From Pomphorhynchus laevis (taxonomy: Eukaryota > Acanthocephala > Palaeacanthocephala > Echinorhynchida > Pomphorhynchidae), in contig WNNJ02003641.1 in the NCBI GenBank assembly GCA_012934845.2, positions 62,001-126,000 of the forward strand: 64,000 nucleotides of DNA, read 5' to 3'. Below the pieces are notes generated by a model. The model had not been told where the DNA came from and made no database searches. It was given only the letters and a program-made list of their open reading frames with translations. The position numbers and the translations under genes were made by a program. Numbering within the stretch: the stretch's first letter is position 1; every line of letters starts with the position of its first letter. Shown here piece after piece: positions 9,117 to 19,976 of the stretch.

Positions 9117-12100
9117 TTTATTTTAACGTGGCAAATGCGTGCCAGCGAACGCTTACATGACCACAACAAAACAAAAATGTAAATCATGTGTCGAGAAGGT
9201 GTGAACGGAGGAGGTGTTTGAATGTGATAAAGGAGGGAGCGCGGCGGACGTCGATAGGGAGTTGTTTCCAGGCGAATGGGGCGGCGACGAGGAAGGATCG
9301 AAGACCGTAGTTGTTGGAGTAATTGGGAACATGGAGTAAGAGGGTATGACGGGAACGCAGCGATAGCGAGGTGGAGAGAGTTTCGTCTAAGAAAGGAAGG
9401 TTGATGAACGATGGGGAGCCGACAGCGATGAGACGAACAGTTACGAAAAGAAGGCGGAGTTTGATGCGGATGTGGATGGTGGGTCAGGATAGTTGGGTAA
9501 GATATGTGGATATGTGGTCAAAGCGACGGAGACGAAAGAGCACTCGAACGGCGGAGTTGATTATTTATTGTAGGGATATGATGATGAATTTTGGAGAATT
9601 GGCGAAAAGGCTAAGGCGGTAATCGATTTTAGGGAAATGTAGCGATGAAAGAAGAGACATACAAGAACGGAAGTCGATAAGGGGGCGGATACTGCGGATG
9701 TCATGGAGAATTAAGTTAGACGAGCGAACCTTGTCACGGACGAAGAGTTTAAGGGAAAGGTGATCATCGAAATGGACGCATAAGAAAGTGATATTGTGTA
9801 CTATGGGGATGATCGATGAGGCAAAATATACAGTGGGAGGAGATATGTTTGGTTTACGGGGAGGATCCACGTTATTTTGGACTTGTCGGGGTTTAGAACG
9901 AGATGGAGATTGGAGAGACGTTCGTAGATAGAAGAAAGACAGTTGGAGTCAGAAATGCCGATATCATGTATTTAATGTGCGGGTGCTTGAGCATAGATGA
10001 GGATGTCATCGGCGTATTGCATGTCGTTAAAGGAGAAAGGTTTGATAAACGAAGAGAGATCGCCAAGCAGAAGAGAGAAAAGCGGGGGCCCTTAGCTGAA
10101 CCTTGTGGAACCCTACAAAAAATATGGCTGGGAGGGTATGATGATGAATTAGAACAGAAGCGAAAAGAACGGTCGGATAGATATGAGGCAAACTATACTA
10201 CGGAGGATGAAGAAGAAAAACCGTAATCATAACGAAGTCGAGAAAGGAGGACGGAGTTATCGACAATTTCGAAGGCAGAGGAGAGGTCGAGGTAGATGAG
10301 AACACTGTATAGAGCCTTGTCTCGAGAAAGGAGTAAGTCGCTGTAAACTTTCATGCAGGCGATTTCTGTGGAGTGATTAGATTGGAAAGCGGAGTGGAAA
10401 GGAGGGTACATATTAGATGAGGAGAGATAAGCGTTGATCTTATTAAGATAAGGCGTTCTAAGAGCTTATTAAGAGTAGGGAGTAGTGAAATAGGGCGATA
10501 GCTAAAAGGAAGGGAGGGGTCAAGCGATTATTTCTTAAGGATCGGACGAATGATTGCGGATTTCCAGTGTGAAGGGAATATACTACTGCGGATGGACAAG
10601 TTAAACAAGTTTGTGAGAAAATGGGATATCGATAAGCATATGGATTTAAGTATGTGGGTAGGCAGTGGATCTGCAGATGAGGTTTTACAGGGCAAGGGCA
10701 TGATGACAGATGAGACTAAGATAGGTGATTCAGGAAAATATGAAAGCGTTCCGGAAGGATGAGGCTGGGCAGGGCAGAGTGGGATAGGATGGAGACCGGG
10801 GTGTGAGAGTGCAACGTGGATACTTTGGTCTGGAGAAATGACGAATAATCATGGGGATTGATGTTGCACGGCGAAGAGGAGCGAACAAGGATTGAGTTAA
10901 AAGTATGCCAGAGAATCTTAGAGTTGAATGAAGTGATGATTTTATGCTGCCAGAAGGAATTGTATTTGGTACGTAGTAGGTTGAGATGAGACTGGCGAAG
11001 AGCAAAATAGGAATCACGGAAATATGGAGTGATCGAGCGGCAATCACGTCTGAGAGAGCGGTGATAGACTCTCAAAGCATGACGGAATCGACGCTTTGAG
11101 AGTAGGCATTAAATGTCAAACCATGGGGCACGGTGCAAGCGACGGTGTGGGTTAGGCTTGAAGGGCAAGAGAAGTTCGAGAATATATGTGAGTTCAGAGT
11201 CGAAAAGAAAGGCAAGATCGTGAGGAGAGGATGATGTTATTGTGTTATAAGATAGAGACGATTAAAGTAAAGCGCCCGGAGAAGAAGGAGGTCAAGATTT
11301 CTCCAATGACGACCTAAGATGGTACGTGTGTGAAGAAATGAGTGGTTGTGAGTGAGATCAAGGGTGACAAGAAAGTGATCGGATAGACCAGGATCGAAAA
11401 TGGACAGTGAGGTGTATGCAGCAAAATGATCATGGACAGCGATGATGTCGAGTGGCCCGCCAAGGATATGTTTGGGGTCAGTGGAGACGATTTTGTAGTT
11501 ATAGTTGGATAGAATGTTGATGAACTGGATGGAATCGGTGGAAGAGGGGCGGTCGAGGCGGATGTTGAAGTCGCCAAAAACGATTGAAGGGATGGCGGTC
11601 AAAGAACAGTGGGACAGAAGGTCAGCGAGTTCGGTAAAAAATAAGGAGGTAGGTGCAGATGAAGCAGGCGGTATACAATGGCGAGATCTAGAGTGATCGG
11701 GGTAGAAGAACGACAAGTGATCAGCTCAAAAGCGCAAGGACTGAAAGTGGAAGTGATTTTGCGAATAGACACTTGGCGACGGGCAAATGCGACAATGCTG
11801 TTATGATTGGAGAATTTAGAAGGCGATTTGTTGTGGGGCGAGCGGATTCGACTAGTGAGCAACCGGCAGAGAGCAAACGGCGGATGTAGAGGTCGTCAGA
11901 ATAGGAGTGTCAGGATTCGGTGAGGCAGAAGAGATCGATAGATTGTTTGGTGAATAGGTTGAGGATGAGATCGGATTTATTGAGAATAGATCTAGTGTTG
12001 AGGAGGCCGAGGCGGAAACCGTGTGTGGTGGCGATAGGGGCTAGTGGAGAAGACGCATAGGGGAGATGGAGCGCCATCGAATTTTTGGGCGGGTATGGAC

Positions 12101-13070
12101 AACTTGAAAATTTCCGTCGATGTTTTGGAAGGAGAGAGATGTTTCGTCGTTTTCCTATCAACGGCGTTTTTCGATGCGGGCAGATGAGAGTTGAGCGATT
12201 TCGGAGAGTTGCTATCGGGAAAAATGCGAGTGACTGAAGAGGACATGAGTTTGAATTGTTGGAGAGGACAAGGGACGCGAGAGAGCGATGCTTGAAAGAA
12301 ATTTAGGAGAGGGTGCTGAGAAGGATTAGATTGAAAAGATTTATTTCGGCGGATTAATACGACAGGAAAGATGTTGTTAAAAAGGACGGTTTATCCGCAG
12401 TAACTAGAGACGAAAGGATGTATCGGAATGCGGAAACATCGTGGTCGAGACATGCTTGTGAAGATAAAGAGGTGGAAAGAGCAATATTAGTGACGATGAC
12501 GCAACGATCGCGAGAAGTAAAGCGTTTCCGTAAAAGAGGACGAGTAACGTGAGTTGGTGAGATCACGATAGAAGAGCTGAGAGTTGAGGTTATCAAGGGA
12601 GTAGGCTTGGCAGCGGAAGACAAAGAGGATTTAGATAATATAGATGTTGGTGAGCGATGTGAGAAAAAAAATTGAGTGGAAGGATTGTGGAGGTTGGTGG
12701 AGGTGATTTTGATTGAGGGATGTAGGTTATTGAGAAACGAGACAGAAGTGAAGAGACGGGGGTGTCGGGAAGTGGAGACATGGGATTATAAGTGCATGTG
12801 GTGACAGGATCAGTGGGTTTACAAAAGATATCAGAAACGACTGGGTGGTTTGAGTGGACACGTTGGAGGTTGATATGTTCTTATGGGATAGGTCTCGTAT
12901 GAGATTTTTGACACAAAAGCCACATATGAAGTCTTCTTTAGACTTAATGTTGTCGCATGTGATTGTAGTCCAGACGCTTCAGTCATGTGTCGAGCACTGT
13001 ACTTGTAGTTGATCATAGTTGATGTCGGTCGTAGCTGTCTTCTTAGGTCCTCCCATCAACGTCCTTGTAT
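9117..13070 (-). mobile_element. LINE-C copy C3, near full length (about 3.95 kb), many breaks
   Basis: The most complete LINE-C copy, from the 3' hairpin (about 9129) to the 5' leader near 13,065, whose end matches the leader at 31,800-31,870. In protein order on the minus strand: an ORF1-type RNA-binding region (about 12,050-12,600); endonuclease start with LGLLNTRSILNKSDLILN; IVFGDFNIRLDRP (catalytic-type), LDIIAVHDH and GLSDHFLVTLDLT; the linker; RT motif A as YLDLSSAFEIVDNSVLL (about 10,250); and the thumb with VHNITFLCVHFDDHLSLK. Frames change many times (more than ten breaks), so it is dead. The LDLSSAFD-type motif A with [10 protein letters not shown] in relatives places it near CR1/L2. 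Confidence 0.85.
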
Positions 13071-13199
13071 ATTAAAATTGTTAAATTTGCTGGATTGATC
13101 TAGAACTGGATTTATCTGGAACTGGATTTACATGGAACTGGATTGATTGTAAGTTTAAATATCCAAAGATTTTATTAGACGTTTAAAAGTTAAGCATCG

Positions 13200-13800
13200 A
13201 TTTTATTAGCGACTTTGATCATTAAATAAATGATAAAAGTTTATTACTCGATCTCTGATATCCTGATAGTGTCGATGGACTTTACGATGTTTGAGTGTTA
13301 GTCGATGTCCACGTAATTTCTCGGTCTCAAAACATGGTTGAGGGGATGAGTGGGCGATAAAATTGCTTACCAGCATATAGCTTTTATATTCTGAAGCTAC
13401 ATGCCTCCGACCGGAGAATAGTGATCCAAAAGATCGTCTAATGATCGCCAATAGTACGACGGCAATTGGCCGAAACTTTATTTACGTGGGCGCTCATATC
13501 GAGCGTATTAAGCGTAGATAACCCTAAATCATCGATTTTATCTGTAGAATCAATCGACATGTTTCCAATTTTATAAGAGCAACGAATGTCTGGGGAGCCG
13601 ATCCGCATATGTCTACATTTAGTCGCATTTATCATCAGCCCATTAGATATACACCATTTATTTATGGAATTCAGGTCTTCTTGAAGAGCGCTAACATCGG
13701 AATCATCAATGATTCGCCTCCAAACCTTAATATCATCTGCGTAGGTAACACATTCCGACGTTAAGTTGTATGCCGGAACATCCGAGAATTTCGGCGTGCG
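13200..13800 (-). mobile_element. LINE-H fragment: RT motif C to C-terminus (CR1-like)
   Basis: The minus-strand frame contains TYADDIKVWRRIIDDSD near 13,740, then NKWCISNGLMINATKCRHMR, GNMSIDSTDKIDDLGLS and, in a shifted frame from 13,451, AIIRRSFGSLFSGRR followed by RGHRLTLKHRKVH and a degenerate FYHLFNDQSR end. The order matches the RT-to-C-terminus stretch of LINE-A and LINE-B (YADDLKIW, then NxSKCxHMR, then MIRRxF), but with a deletion after SFGSLF. It is truncated at both ends and has at least one frameshift. It belongs to the same broad clade as LINE-A and LINE-B but is clearly another family. Confidence 0.75.
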
Positions 13801-13921
13801 CTGAACAGTGTATCGCCGCTCTCATAGGAAGTCGAACCTGATTTGGATTTTTTTGTTTTACTGACATTGTACTTTTTTTACATTGAGATCCAGCCAAACG
13901 AGCCACCGCTCATCGGCTGTT
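13801..13921. other. Short spacer between LINE-H and RLE element D1
   Basis: About 120 bp without recognisable coding capacity. It ends at the TGTATACTAATAAT string that marks the 3' boundary of the RLE element next to it. Confidence 0.5.
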
Positions 13922-14866
13922 GTATACTAATAATTTTTTTAATAATAAAATTATTTAATAAATTTACAAAAAAGGGGTTCCCGCAAATGGGCCTACTAGA
14001 CGATTAAGCGATCATTTGTTTATATATACAATTGTTGCAATTGGCAAAGTTCGCCACCTTCTTCGTCGCGCCATCTGATTGTTTTACCGAGTTCACCACA
14101 AGTATCCACGGCTGTTCAGGCGCTTTGGTTCGCGAATTGTTTGATTTTTGATTGTGATCGCGCGCTTCTGAGGCATGCGGAGGCCGATCGGGCTATTATG
14201 AATGAGATGCGACGCTTTAAGTGTGTCACGGCATGCGCGTATTCAATAATACCCCTTTGCGCTTTTGTCGTTGCTATCCGCTTTATCAAGCTCCTTTCCC
14301 ATACCACCAGACGAAGAAAATATCAGCGGAATGAATTTACCGTGCTCTACTTTCGTCACCCTTTCTAGATATTTGGCATTTTTTCGCGACACATTGTAGT
14401 CAAATGCTGGATCGACTGGCCGGCTGACGTACGACTGAGTAAAAATATTAAATACGTTGACGTCGAAGAACGTCCGCTCGAATCGCTCGTTTCCTAAGCC
14501 TAGGCAGGATATATCAAGTCTGGCACCATTATCACGACATGTTGTTGCCGTGTCGAGATGTAAGTTGTCTGGAACAGGTTGCATCACTGGTTCAACCTCA
14601 ACGTCACGACCGATTGACGCCAATTCCCTGGCAATTTTGTCCCAAACGGAGTCATGCCGAATAGATGGCAATCCACCTTTTGGACATGAAAGTCCGTGCC
14701 CCAGCGACAGTTGTTCGCCATATAGGCATGCTCTGCCGGCCAGGTCTGACGGGGTTTGTCCATAGCGTGCTGAGATAGCGTCTCTGAACTCCCTTGGAGA
14801 CAGGTAGAATTTTTCAGTTTTTAAGGGCAGGGCGCTTAGCCACGATGATGCGCCTTCTCTTCGAGC
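13922..14866 (-). mobile_element. RLE-LINE copy D1, C-terminal part only
   Basis: The minus-strand frame covers the end of an R2/NeSL/Utopia-type LINE protein. Near 14,790 is FYLSPREFRDAISARYG, then a degenerate zinc knuckle with LGHGLSCPKGG, and from 14,671 IRHDSVWDKI, VEVEPVMQPV, GARLDISCLG and FFDVNVFNIF. The pair LD...FFDV about 16 residues apart matches the D-(x)-D core of the restriction-like endonuclease. The frame ends with KFIPLIFSSSGGMG and a short tail, earlier than in D3. The untranslated end has GGCCCATTTGCGGGAACC and stops at ATTATTAGTATACA. It is 5'-truncated at 14,866, directly against the tail of D2. Confidence 0.8.
14243..14671 (-). CDS. Restriction-like endonuclease domain of D1
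   Basis: A 142-codon open frame holding an uninterrupted RLE region: PSIRHDSVWDK at the start, EVEPVMQPVPDN, GARLDISCLGLG with the first catalytic-type aspartate, ERTFFDVNVF with the second, then KYLERVTKVEHGKFIPLIFS. In this group the domain nicks the genomic target during target-primed reverse transcription. The N-terminal methionine is simply the first ATG. The zinc knuckle upstream is in the same element but has lost a cysteine. It ends GYY-stop where relatives have some 50 further basic residues. Confidence 0.75.
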   Translation of the reverse strand: MPSIRHDSVWDKIARELASIGRDVEVEPVMQPVPDNLHLDTATTCRDNGARLDISCLGLGNERFERTFFDVNVFNIFTQSYVSRPVDPAFDYNVSRKNAKYLERVTKVEHGKFIPLIFSSSGGMGKELDKADSNDKSAKGYY

Positions 14867-14867
14867 A

Positions 14868-14945
14868 TGTTACTAATAATAATTGTATACTAATAATAAT
14901 GTATACTAATAATATGTATACTAATAACATGTATACTTTAAAAAA
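14868..14945. repeat. Tandem tail repeat, unit near TGTATACTAATAATA (RLE element D2 tail)
   Basis: Four to five imperfect units of 15-18 bp, each with GTATACTAATAA followed by TATG, CATG or TAATG. On the minus strand this lies exactly downstream of D2's untranslated end. The unit also appears once at the 3' end of D1 (13,922) and of D5 (21,413), so it is an element-associated tail and not an independent microsatellite. Confidence 0.8.
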
Positions 14946-17895
14946 ACAAAATACTAATAATCACAACTGTAGGTTCCCGCAAATGGGCCGATAGCTCACA
15001 AAGTCAAAACATTGATCCGTGTTTATATTGTTTTATTAAATATCAATCAAATTCTTGGCTTCCGAAAGATCCGAATTCCTGCGATTGTATATTTGTGTGT
15101 TGAGCTCTTCTACTATGTAGTTGTTCACGTATAGGTATTCGGGTAGCGCGTATACACATCGAAGCTGCTTGAGCCAGTGCAATGCTCACTCTAGACCTAA
15201 TAATCGAGATAGAGGCCGAATAACTGGTTTTGTGCCTTATTGCCTTTTGATGTGCGATCCATTCAAGTAACTTATGCGCTTCGAAACCAATTCATCCAGC
15301 AGTTGAAAAGGTAAGTGGGATGAATATCGAGCGTTCAATCTCTACAATGCGCTGGGCATATTTTGCAATTTTCCTGTTCGCGTGGTATGTATGACTCATG
15401 GTCGGTAACTTATCAATGTAGGAAGGTGCAAGTGTGTTAAATATACATACGTCCAAATAAGATCGCACTAATCCTCTACCGTAAATTCCACGGCATGATA
15501 TGTCTGATCTTGCGTTCACATCTCTCGTTGTGGTTTCTACTTCAAAATGGTAATTGTTCGGTACGGGCCTCAAAACCGGTTCAAGCTCCACATCTTTACA
15601 AATGTCCCCTATTTCGTCGGCAATGACATTCCGTATTATATCATGTCTAATTATAGTTGTTCCTCCCGTCCGACATGAGAGAGCATGTGATGGATCAAGC
15701 AGTGAACCACACGCACAGCGCGCCTTTACAATCTTTTAACGGCAAATTATATCTTACACACATGGCGTCTATAAATTGTTGTATGTCAAGTACTGATTGA
15801 GATATATTGTTTGGTTTTGTCGTTAGCCACGAAGCTCCCTTTTCTGATGCATATGCTATTAGACATTTCATCCTTTCATCCAATAATTCTACCGTATGTA
15901 CAACTTTGCGTTTAGTCTCTAGTTTAGCTTCATTATAAATTTGCTCACTTATTTGTCTTTGTAAAATTGTTAGTTCTTGCCCTTTAATACTACGCAAGAT
16001 GGGTTCACATATTCTTATCGATCGGCTATATATGTTATCGGCATTATCCCAGTCATTTCGAATTCCCAGACCGCCACATCTTGACGGTAGCGAATAAACC
16101 ATTCGCATAGTTTCTGTTATGTCCCCTTAACCAGTAAATTTTGGTAACAAATCATTGTAGATAATTCCGTAACTGCTCAAACCACTCCACCTCTACCTTG
16201 CACGTCCGAATCACGTAACTCCACTTGTGTTGTATAGCGTAGCAAAAGGCGCTATATGCAATTTGAGCATCAATCTCCGCAATTTCAGATAACTCTTTAA
16301 CCATTTTTGTCCATTTGGCTAACCTATCGATTAATTGAGATTTTGTGAATGTGTGCGTTCCTATCGGAGATCCCAAGTGAACGATGCCTTCGTCAGTCGT
16401 GCAAATCCCTGCATTGTGAAAAATCTTTTTAACATGGGGCATATGACTTTTATGCACTAGCAATTTACTTTTGCTACATTCACATGAAATCCATATAGCG
16501 GACGGATTGTAACTATATCCTGCCATACTTTTAATAGATCTTCCGGTCGTCCTACGCAACATGCATCATCTGCGTACCATCGGTGCATAACAGAAGGTAC
16601 CCTCTTTCTCAGGTCATTAATAAGAGGAAGTGTTGCCATTGCGAATGCCGCCATCGCCAATGGATCACCTTGCGTGAATCCCTCTTTTGAGATTAAAATC
16701 TCGTCTTGCACAGTTAATATAGGGTCTTTCTGATAACAGTTCTTCAGCACACGATATATGGCCGGACATACATTCTTAATGTTCGTTAATGCCAATTTGC
16801 GATTTATCGCATTGAACGCGTTGCTAGCATCTATCTGCAACACACAGACATCGTTCGACAATTTAAATGAATTCCTAATAGAGTGAATAACTGATTCTGC
16901 TCCGCATCGTTGTGTAGCACACAGCTGTACGCTACCAGCGACTTCGGCGATATCACTTGTCACCGTTGAAAGAATTGCATTGGCCATTATTCGTCGGCAT
17001 ACTTCTCCCACTCCGATTGGCCGGATTCCCGGCTGTTTGTTCAACGGGACCAGACGACTTGCCGTCAATGCAACAGCGTTATGCGAACTTATTTCTTTTG
17101 AGGCCAAACGACATGCAAACTTTGCCAGAGCATCTGCCAATTGTAGAGAATCACGGCCGAATTCATTGAGCATCATACACCAATCTTTGGCATCCATACC
17201 TGAGGGTCCACAGCTTCCTTGAACAGTTTTGCTTATAGATTGAATCATTTGCGAATCGATACATTGGAATACCTCGGAATAATGATCACATACCCCTTCC
17301 AATAGCATGCTCAGAACTAACGACCGATTAAGTTCTCCAGCCTCTGGGTGTAGAATACTTAGCTTGTCTCGTACCGTCATATATTTTCTAGCTTGTCATC
17401 CATTTGATGCACCCCATTTCTAATTCCATCCAATGATAACATGCGTACCGCGCTTGTTGTTTTCCCATGTGTCATCAGTTTTATAAAATCCTTATACCAC
17501 CTCTTCTCAGCATGATTATTTGTATAGTTTCTACTTTTAACCTCAATTCTGCTCTGAATAATGGCTGCTTCACGAAACAAGTTATGATGCCCGTTGTGAT
17601 GCCACATGCGCAACCTGCGTTCTAGTGTCTTGCGAATCATACTGATCGTTTTACTGCCAATATCTTGTCTTATTAATTGACAAAACACTGTAGCGAGTTG
17701 AAGTGAATTGTTTTCTGAGTCGTCTGACGTCGCAGCGGATTTGAACAGATCTGCTAGCGTTGCGATAAACTGATGAGTCGCATTGCATCGGGGTAAGCGA
17801 AATAAGTGAGGTCCTCATGTGATGCATTCATCAAAAAAATTCTGTGTTTGGCTTCGATTATCGAAATGATCAATTTCATTTTCTTGACTGATAGG
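14946..17895 (-). mobile_element. RLE-LINE copy D2, 5'-truncated, several breaks
   Basis: A minus-strand element of about 2.9 kb. In order: an N-terminal linker (ATHQFIATLADLF, QLIRQDIGS, MIRKTLERRLRMW), the RT (16,457-17,380), thumb and linker (16,152-16,562 and 15,695-16,108), the zinc-knuckle region and the RLE (15,292-15,591: VELEPVLRPVPNN, ARSDISCRGIYG, RSYLDVCIFN). The last ~70 residues continue in the same frame past a TGA near 15,292, at a point where relatives have glycine (STAG-G), and end with SMCIRATRIP. There is at least one frameshift near 16,500, a break near 16,130 and that nonsense codon. The 3' end has GGCCCATTTGCGGGAACC, then the tandem tail. The N-terminal cysteine cluster is missing. 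Confidence 0.85.
16457..17380 (-). CDS. Reverse transcriptase core of RLE-LINE D2
   Basis: A 307-codon frame. From the N-terminus: a linker with SGMDAKDWCMML, then RLVPLNKQPGIRPIGVGEVC, ESVIHSIRNSF, LQIDASNAFNAINR (motif A), SKEGFTQGDPLAMAAFAMAT (motif B) and MHRWYADDACCVG (motif C), followed by GFHVNVAKVNC. All RT catalytic aspartates are present. The GFTQGDPLAMA and WYADD forms distinguish this group from the APE-LINEs here ([10 protein letters not shown], YADDxxI). The frame is lost after motif C through a frameshift. The continuation overlaps at 16,152-16,562. Confidence 0.85.
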   Translation of the reverse strand: MTVRDKLSILHPEAGELNRSLVLSMLLEGVCDHYSEVFQCIDSQMIQSISKTVQGSCGPSGMDAKDWCMMLNEFGRDSLQLADALAKFACRLASKEISSHNAVALTASRLVPLNKQPGIRPIGVGEVCRRIMANAILSTVTSDIAEVAGSVQLCATQRCGAESVIHSIRNSFKLSNDVCVLQIDASNAFNAINRKLALTNIKNVCPAIYRVLKNCYQKDPILTVQDEILISKEGFTQGDPLAMAAFAMATLPLINDLRKRVPSVMHRWYADDACCVGRPEDLLKVWQDIVTIRPLYGFHVNVAKVNC

Positions 17896-17912
17896 GATAT
17901 ACTGAGAGCAGC

Positions 17913-19880
17913 GTGGTGTATCCTTTTGCAGCAATTGGGCTACTTCAACGTGCAATGGTATATTATTATTATTATAGAAGAATAATGACGAAGGCTATAT
18001 TATCCATGGTCTCGGAAGACATACAGCAGGTATGTGGAAGAAGTCAAATGTGTGCAGGCCAACGAGCTGGCGTGGAATGCGTTACACGAGCCATCCGCAA
18101 TGAACTTACAAACAATCCGAATCATATTCTTCTATCAATTGATGCCGACAACGCATTTAACAGAATTAATAGAGAGGCGGCCCTTTGCAATATTGATCGA
18201 ATATGTCCGTCGCTTTCTATAGTCATGCATAATTTTTACGACCACCCTTCTAATCTATCTGTCGGAGGCGAATTCGTTAAATCACAAGAAGGATTTACAC
18301 AAGGTGACGTCCTAGCCATGCCCGCATTTGCGATCGCCACACTGCCAATAATACATCACATTTCCACAAAGTTCCCTCAAGTTCGGCAACTTTGGTACGC
18401 CGATGACGGCAACTTGATTGGTTCTCCTATCCAAATCAGAGCTGCATACGATCTACTGTGTAAAATTGGCCCAGCGTTTGGATTTCACGTAAATCCCCAG
18501 AAATGTTCAATATTTACGCCAACAATGGAAGAAGCTAACACATGCCAACAATTTAACGGAACAAATGTAGAAGTCCGAACGGACGGAATTGTGATACTAG
18601 GCGCACCCATTGGAGTAGACAAATACGTATACGAGGTCGTAGAATCAAAAGTAGACAAGTTTTGCAACTTGGTCGAACGATTAGCCGATGTGGGAATTTT
18701 AGATCTGCAGATAGCATATGCCTGTTTCACTAAAGCGTTACAGCACAAGTGGTTTCACACGCAAAGAACAACTCAATGCTCATCAGATTGGTTTGCCCCG
18801 TTGCGGGAATCCATCAGATCCTCCTCGGACAACATATTCGGCCTCGATGATTCGGATGGATCGCTATGGCCTCTCATCTCTTTACCCCTACATTGTGGTG
18901 GCCTCGGCATCATCGATCCATATATGAGTGCTGGCGTTGAATGTGAAAATTCTGGACATCTATGTGAACCTTATTTAAATGGATTACAAGGAATGGAACT
19001 TAAACTAGAGCAAGATTTCCGAGCCAACGAAGTTCACAGGCGGAAGAAAACACAATACAAGGCCTCTTTGCTAGCCCAACTTCCTACATATGATATCATA
19101 AAGAGACGGATTATTCAACACACAATGATAAAAGGCGCATCTTCCTGGCTTTCTGCGTTCCCCACAAGAGAGTCACAAACTCGAATAGACAATACAACAT
19201 TTCGTGATGCTGTTGCCGCACGGTACAACACTCTAACCAAAGATGCCCCCTCCCTTTGCCCATGTGGTTCGTCGACCTCACTGGCACATTGCCTTTCCTG
19301 CCCCAATGGCGGTCATCCGTCGATAAGACACGACGCAACCCGCGATATTCTCGCAAAATCGCTCACCCAAATATGTGACGGCGTTGAAATCGAACCGCTA
19401 CTCAGATCAGTGGATCCAAGCATTCACTTTGAGAGAAGATCAACGACGACTGATCGTGAAGCACGACTGGATATATCTTGCCGTGGTTTCTATGGTGGAC
19501 GCTCGGAGCGAGCTTTCTTCGACATTTGCGTTTTTAACGTGTTCGCTCCGTCAAATCTTACCAGGGAAACCACACCAAGCTTCGAGTATCACGAACAACG
19601 GAAATGCTCGAAATACCAAGAACGGGTGGATATTATAGAACGCGCAAATTTCGCCCCTATTGTATATTCAAGTTTAGGAGGTGAGAGCAAATCGGCATCT
19701 ACAATGATAAAAAGATTATCCAGAAAACTGGCCGTCAAGAAGGAATCTATCTACGCACAAGAATTGACTCGGATACGGGAGAAGATAAGCCTGCAACATG
19801 CAAGATGCATTTCAATGTGCATTCGCGGTCCCAGATCAGCAAGAAACCGACCTGCGAACTATCACACTGTAGAGTGGTGA
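17913..19880 (+). CDS. RLE-LINE D3 polyprotein: RT, zinc knuckle and restriction-like endonuclease, open frame
   Basis: A 655-codon frame with no internal stop. The first ~21 residues are junction sequence. The element begins at RRIMTKAILS (about 17,976), which aligns with RRIMANAILS of D2, so the copy lost its N-terminus but kept most of the RT. Motif A is LSIDADNAFNRINR (about residue 70), motif B is SQEGFTQGDVLAM, and motif C is LWYADDGNLIG (residues ~161-170). A knuckle starting CPCGSSTSLAHCLSC lies at about 449-463, then IRHDATRDIL. The RLE aspartates lie in ARLDISCRG (D520) and FFDICVF (D537). The C-terminus is basic (MCIRGPRSARN). The 3' end runs to an A17 tract at about 19,961-19,977. 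It is the best-preserved RLE frame here and points head-to-head with D2. Confidence 0.9.
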   Translation: MVYPFAAIGLLQRAMVYYYYYRRIMTKAILSMVSEDIQQVCGRSQMCAGQRAGVECVTRAIRNELTNNPNHILLSIDADNAFNRINREAALCNIDRICPSLSIVMHNFYDHPSNLSVGGEFVKSQEGFTQGDVLAMPAFAIATLPIIHHISTKFPQVRQLWYADDGNLIGSPIQIRAAYDLLCKIGPAFGFHVNPQKCSIFTPTMEEANTCQQFNGTNVEVRTDGIVILGAPIGVDKYVYEVVESKVDKFCNLVERLADVGILDLQIAYACFTKALQHKWFHTQRTTQCSSDWFAPLRESIRSSSDNIFGLDDSDGSLWPLISLPLHCGGLGIIDPYMSAGVECENSGHLCEPYLNGLQGMELKLEQDFRANEVHRRKKTQYKASLLAQLPTYDIIKRRIIQHTMIKGASSWLSAFPTRESQTRIDNTTFRDAVAARYNTLTKDAPSLCPCGSSTSLAHCLSCPNGGHPSIRHDATRDILAKSLTQICDGVEIEPLLRSVDPSIHFERRSTTTDREARLDISCRGFYGGRSERAFFDICVFNVFAPSNLTRETTPSFEYHEQRKCSKYQERVDIIERANFAPIVYSSLGGESKSASTMIKRLSRKLAVKKESIYAQELTRIREKISLQHARCISMCIRGPRSARNRPANYHTVEW

Positions 19881-19976
19881 TATAATTGTAATATAATTGT
19901 ATTGATGATATTATTATTGTAGAGATAATGTCGTTGGAAATAAATAAACATTTTGTTGTAAAAAAAAAAAAAAAAA

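Noticed and set aside
9371-10226. Plus-strand open frames rich in Arg and Glu (also near 26,069 and 51,333)
   Set aside because: They are antisense shadows of the LINE-C RT coding strand and recur wherever LINE-C occurs.
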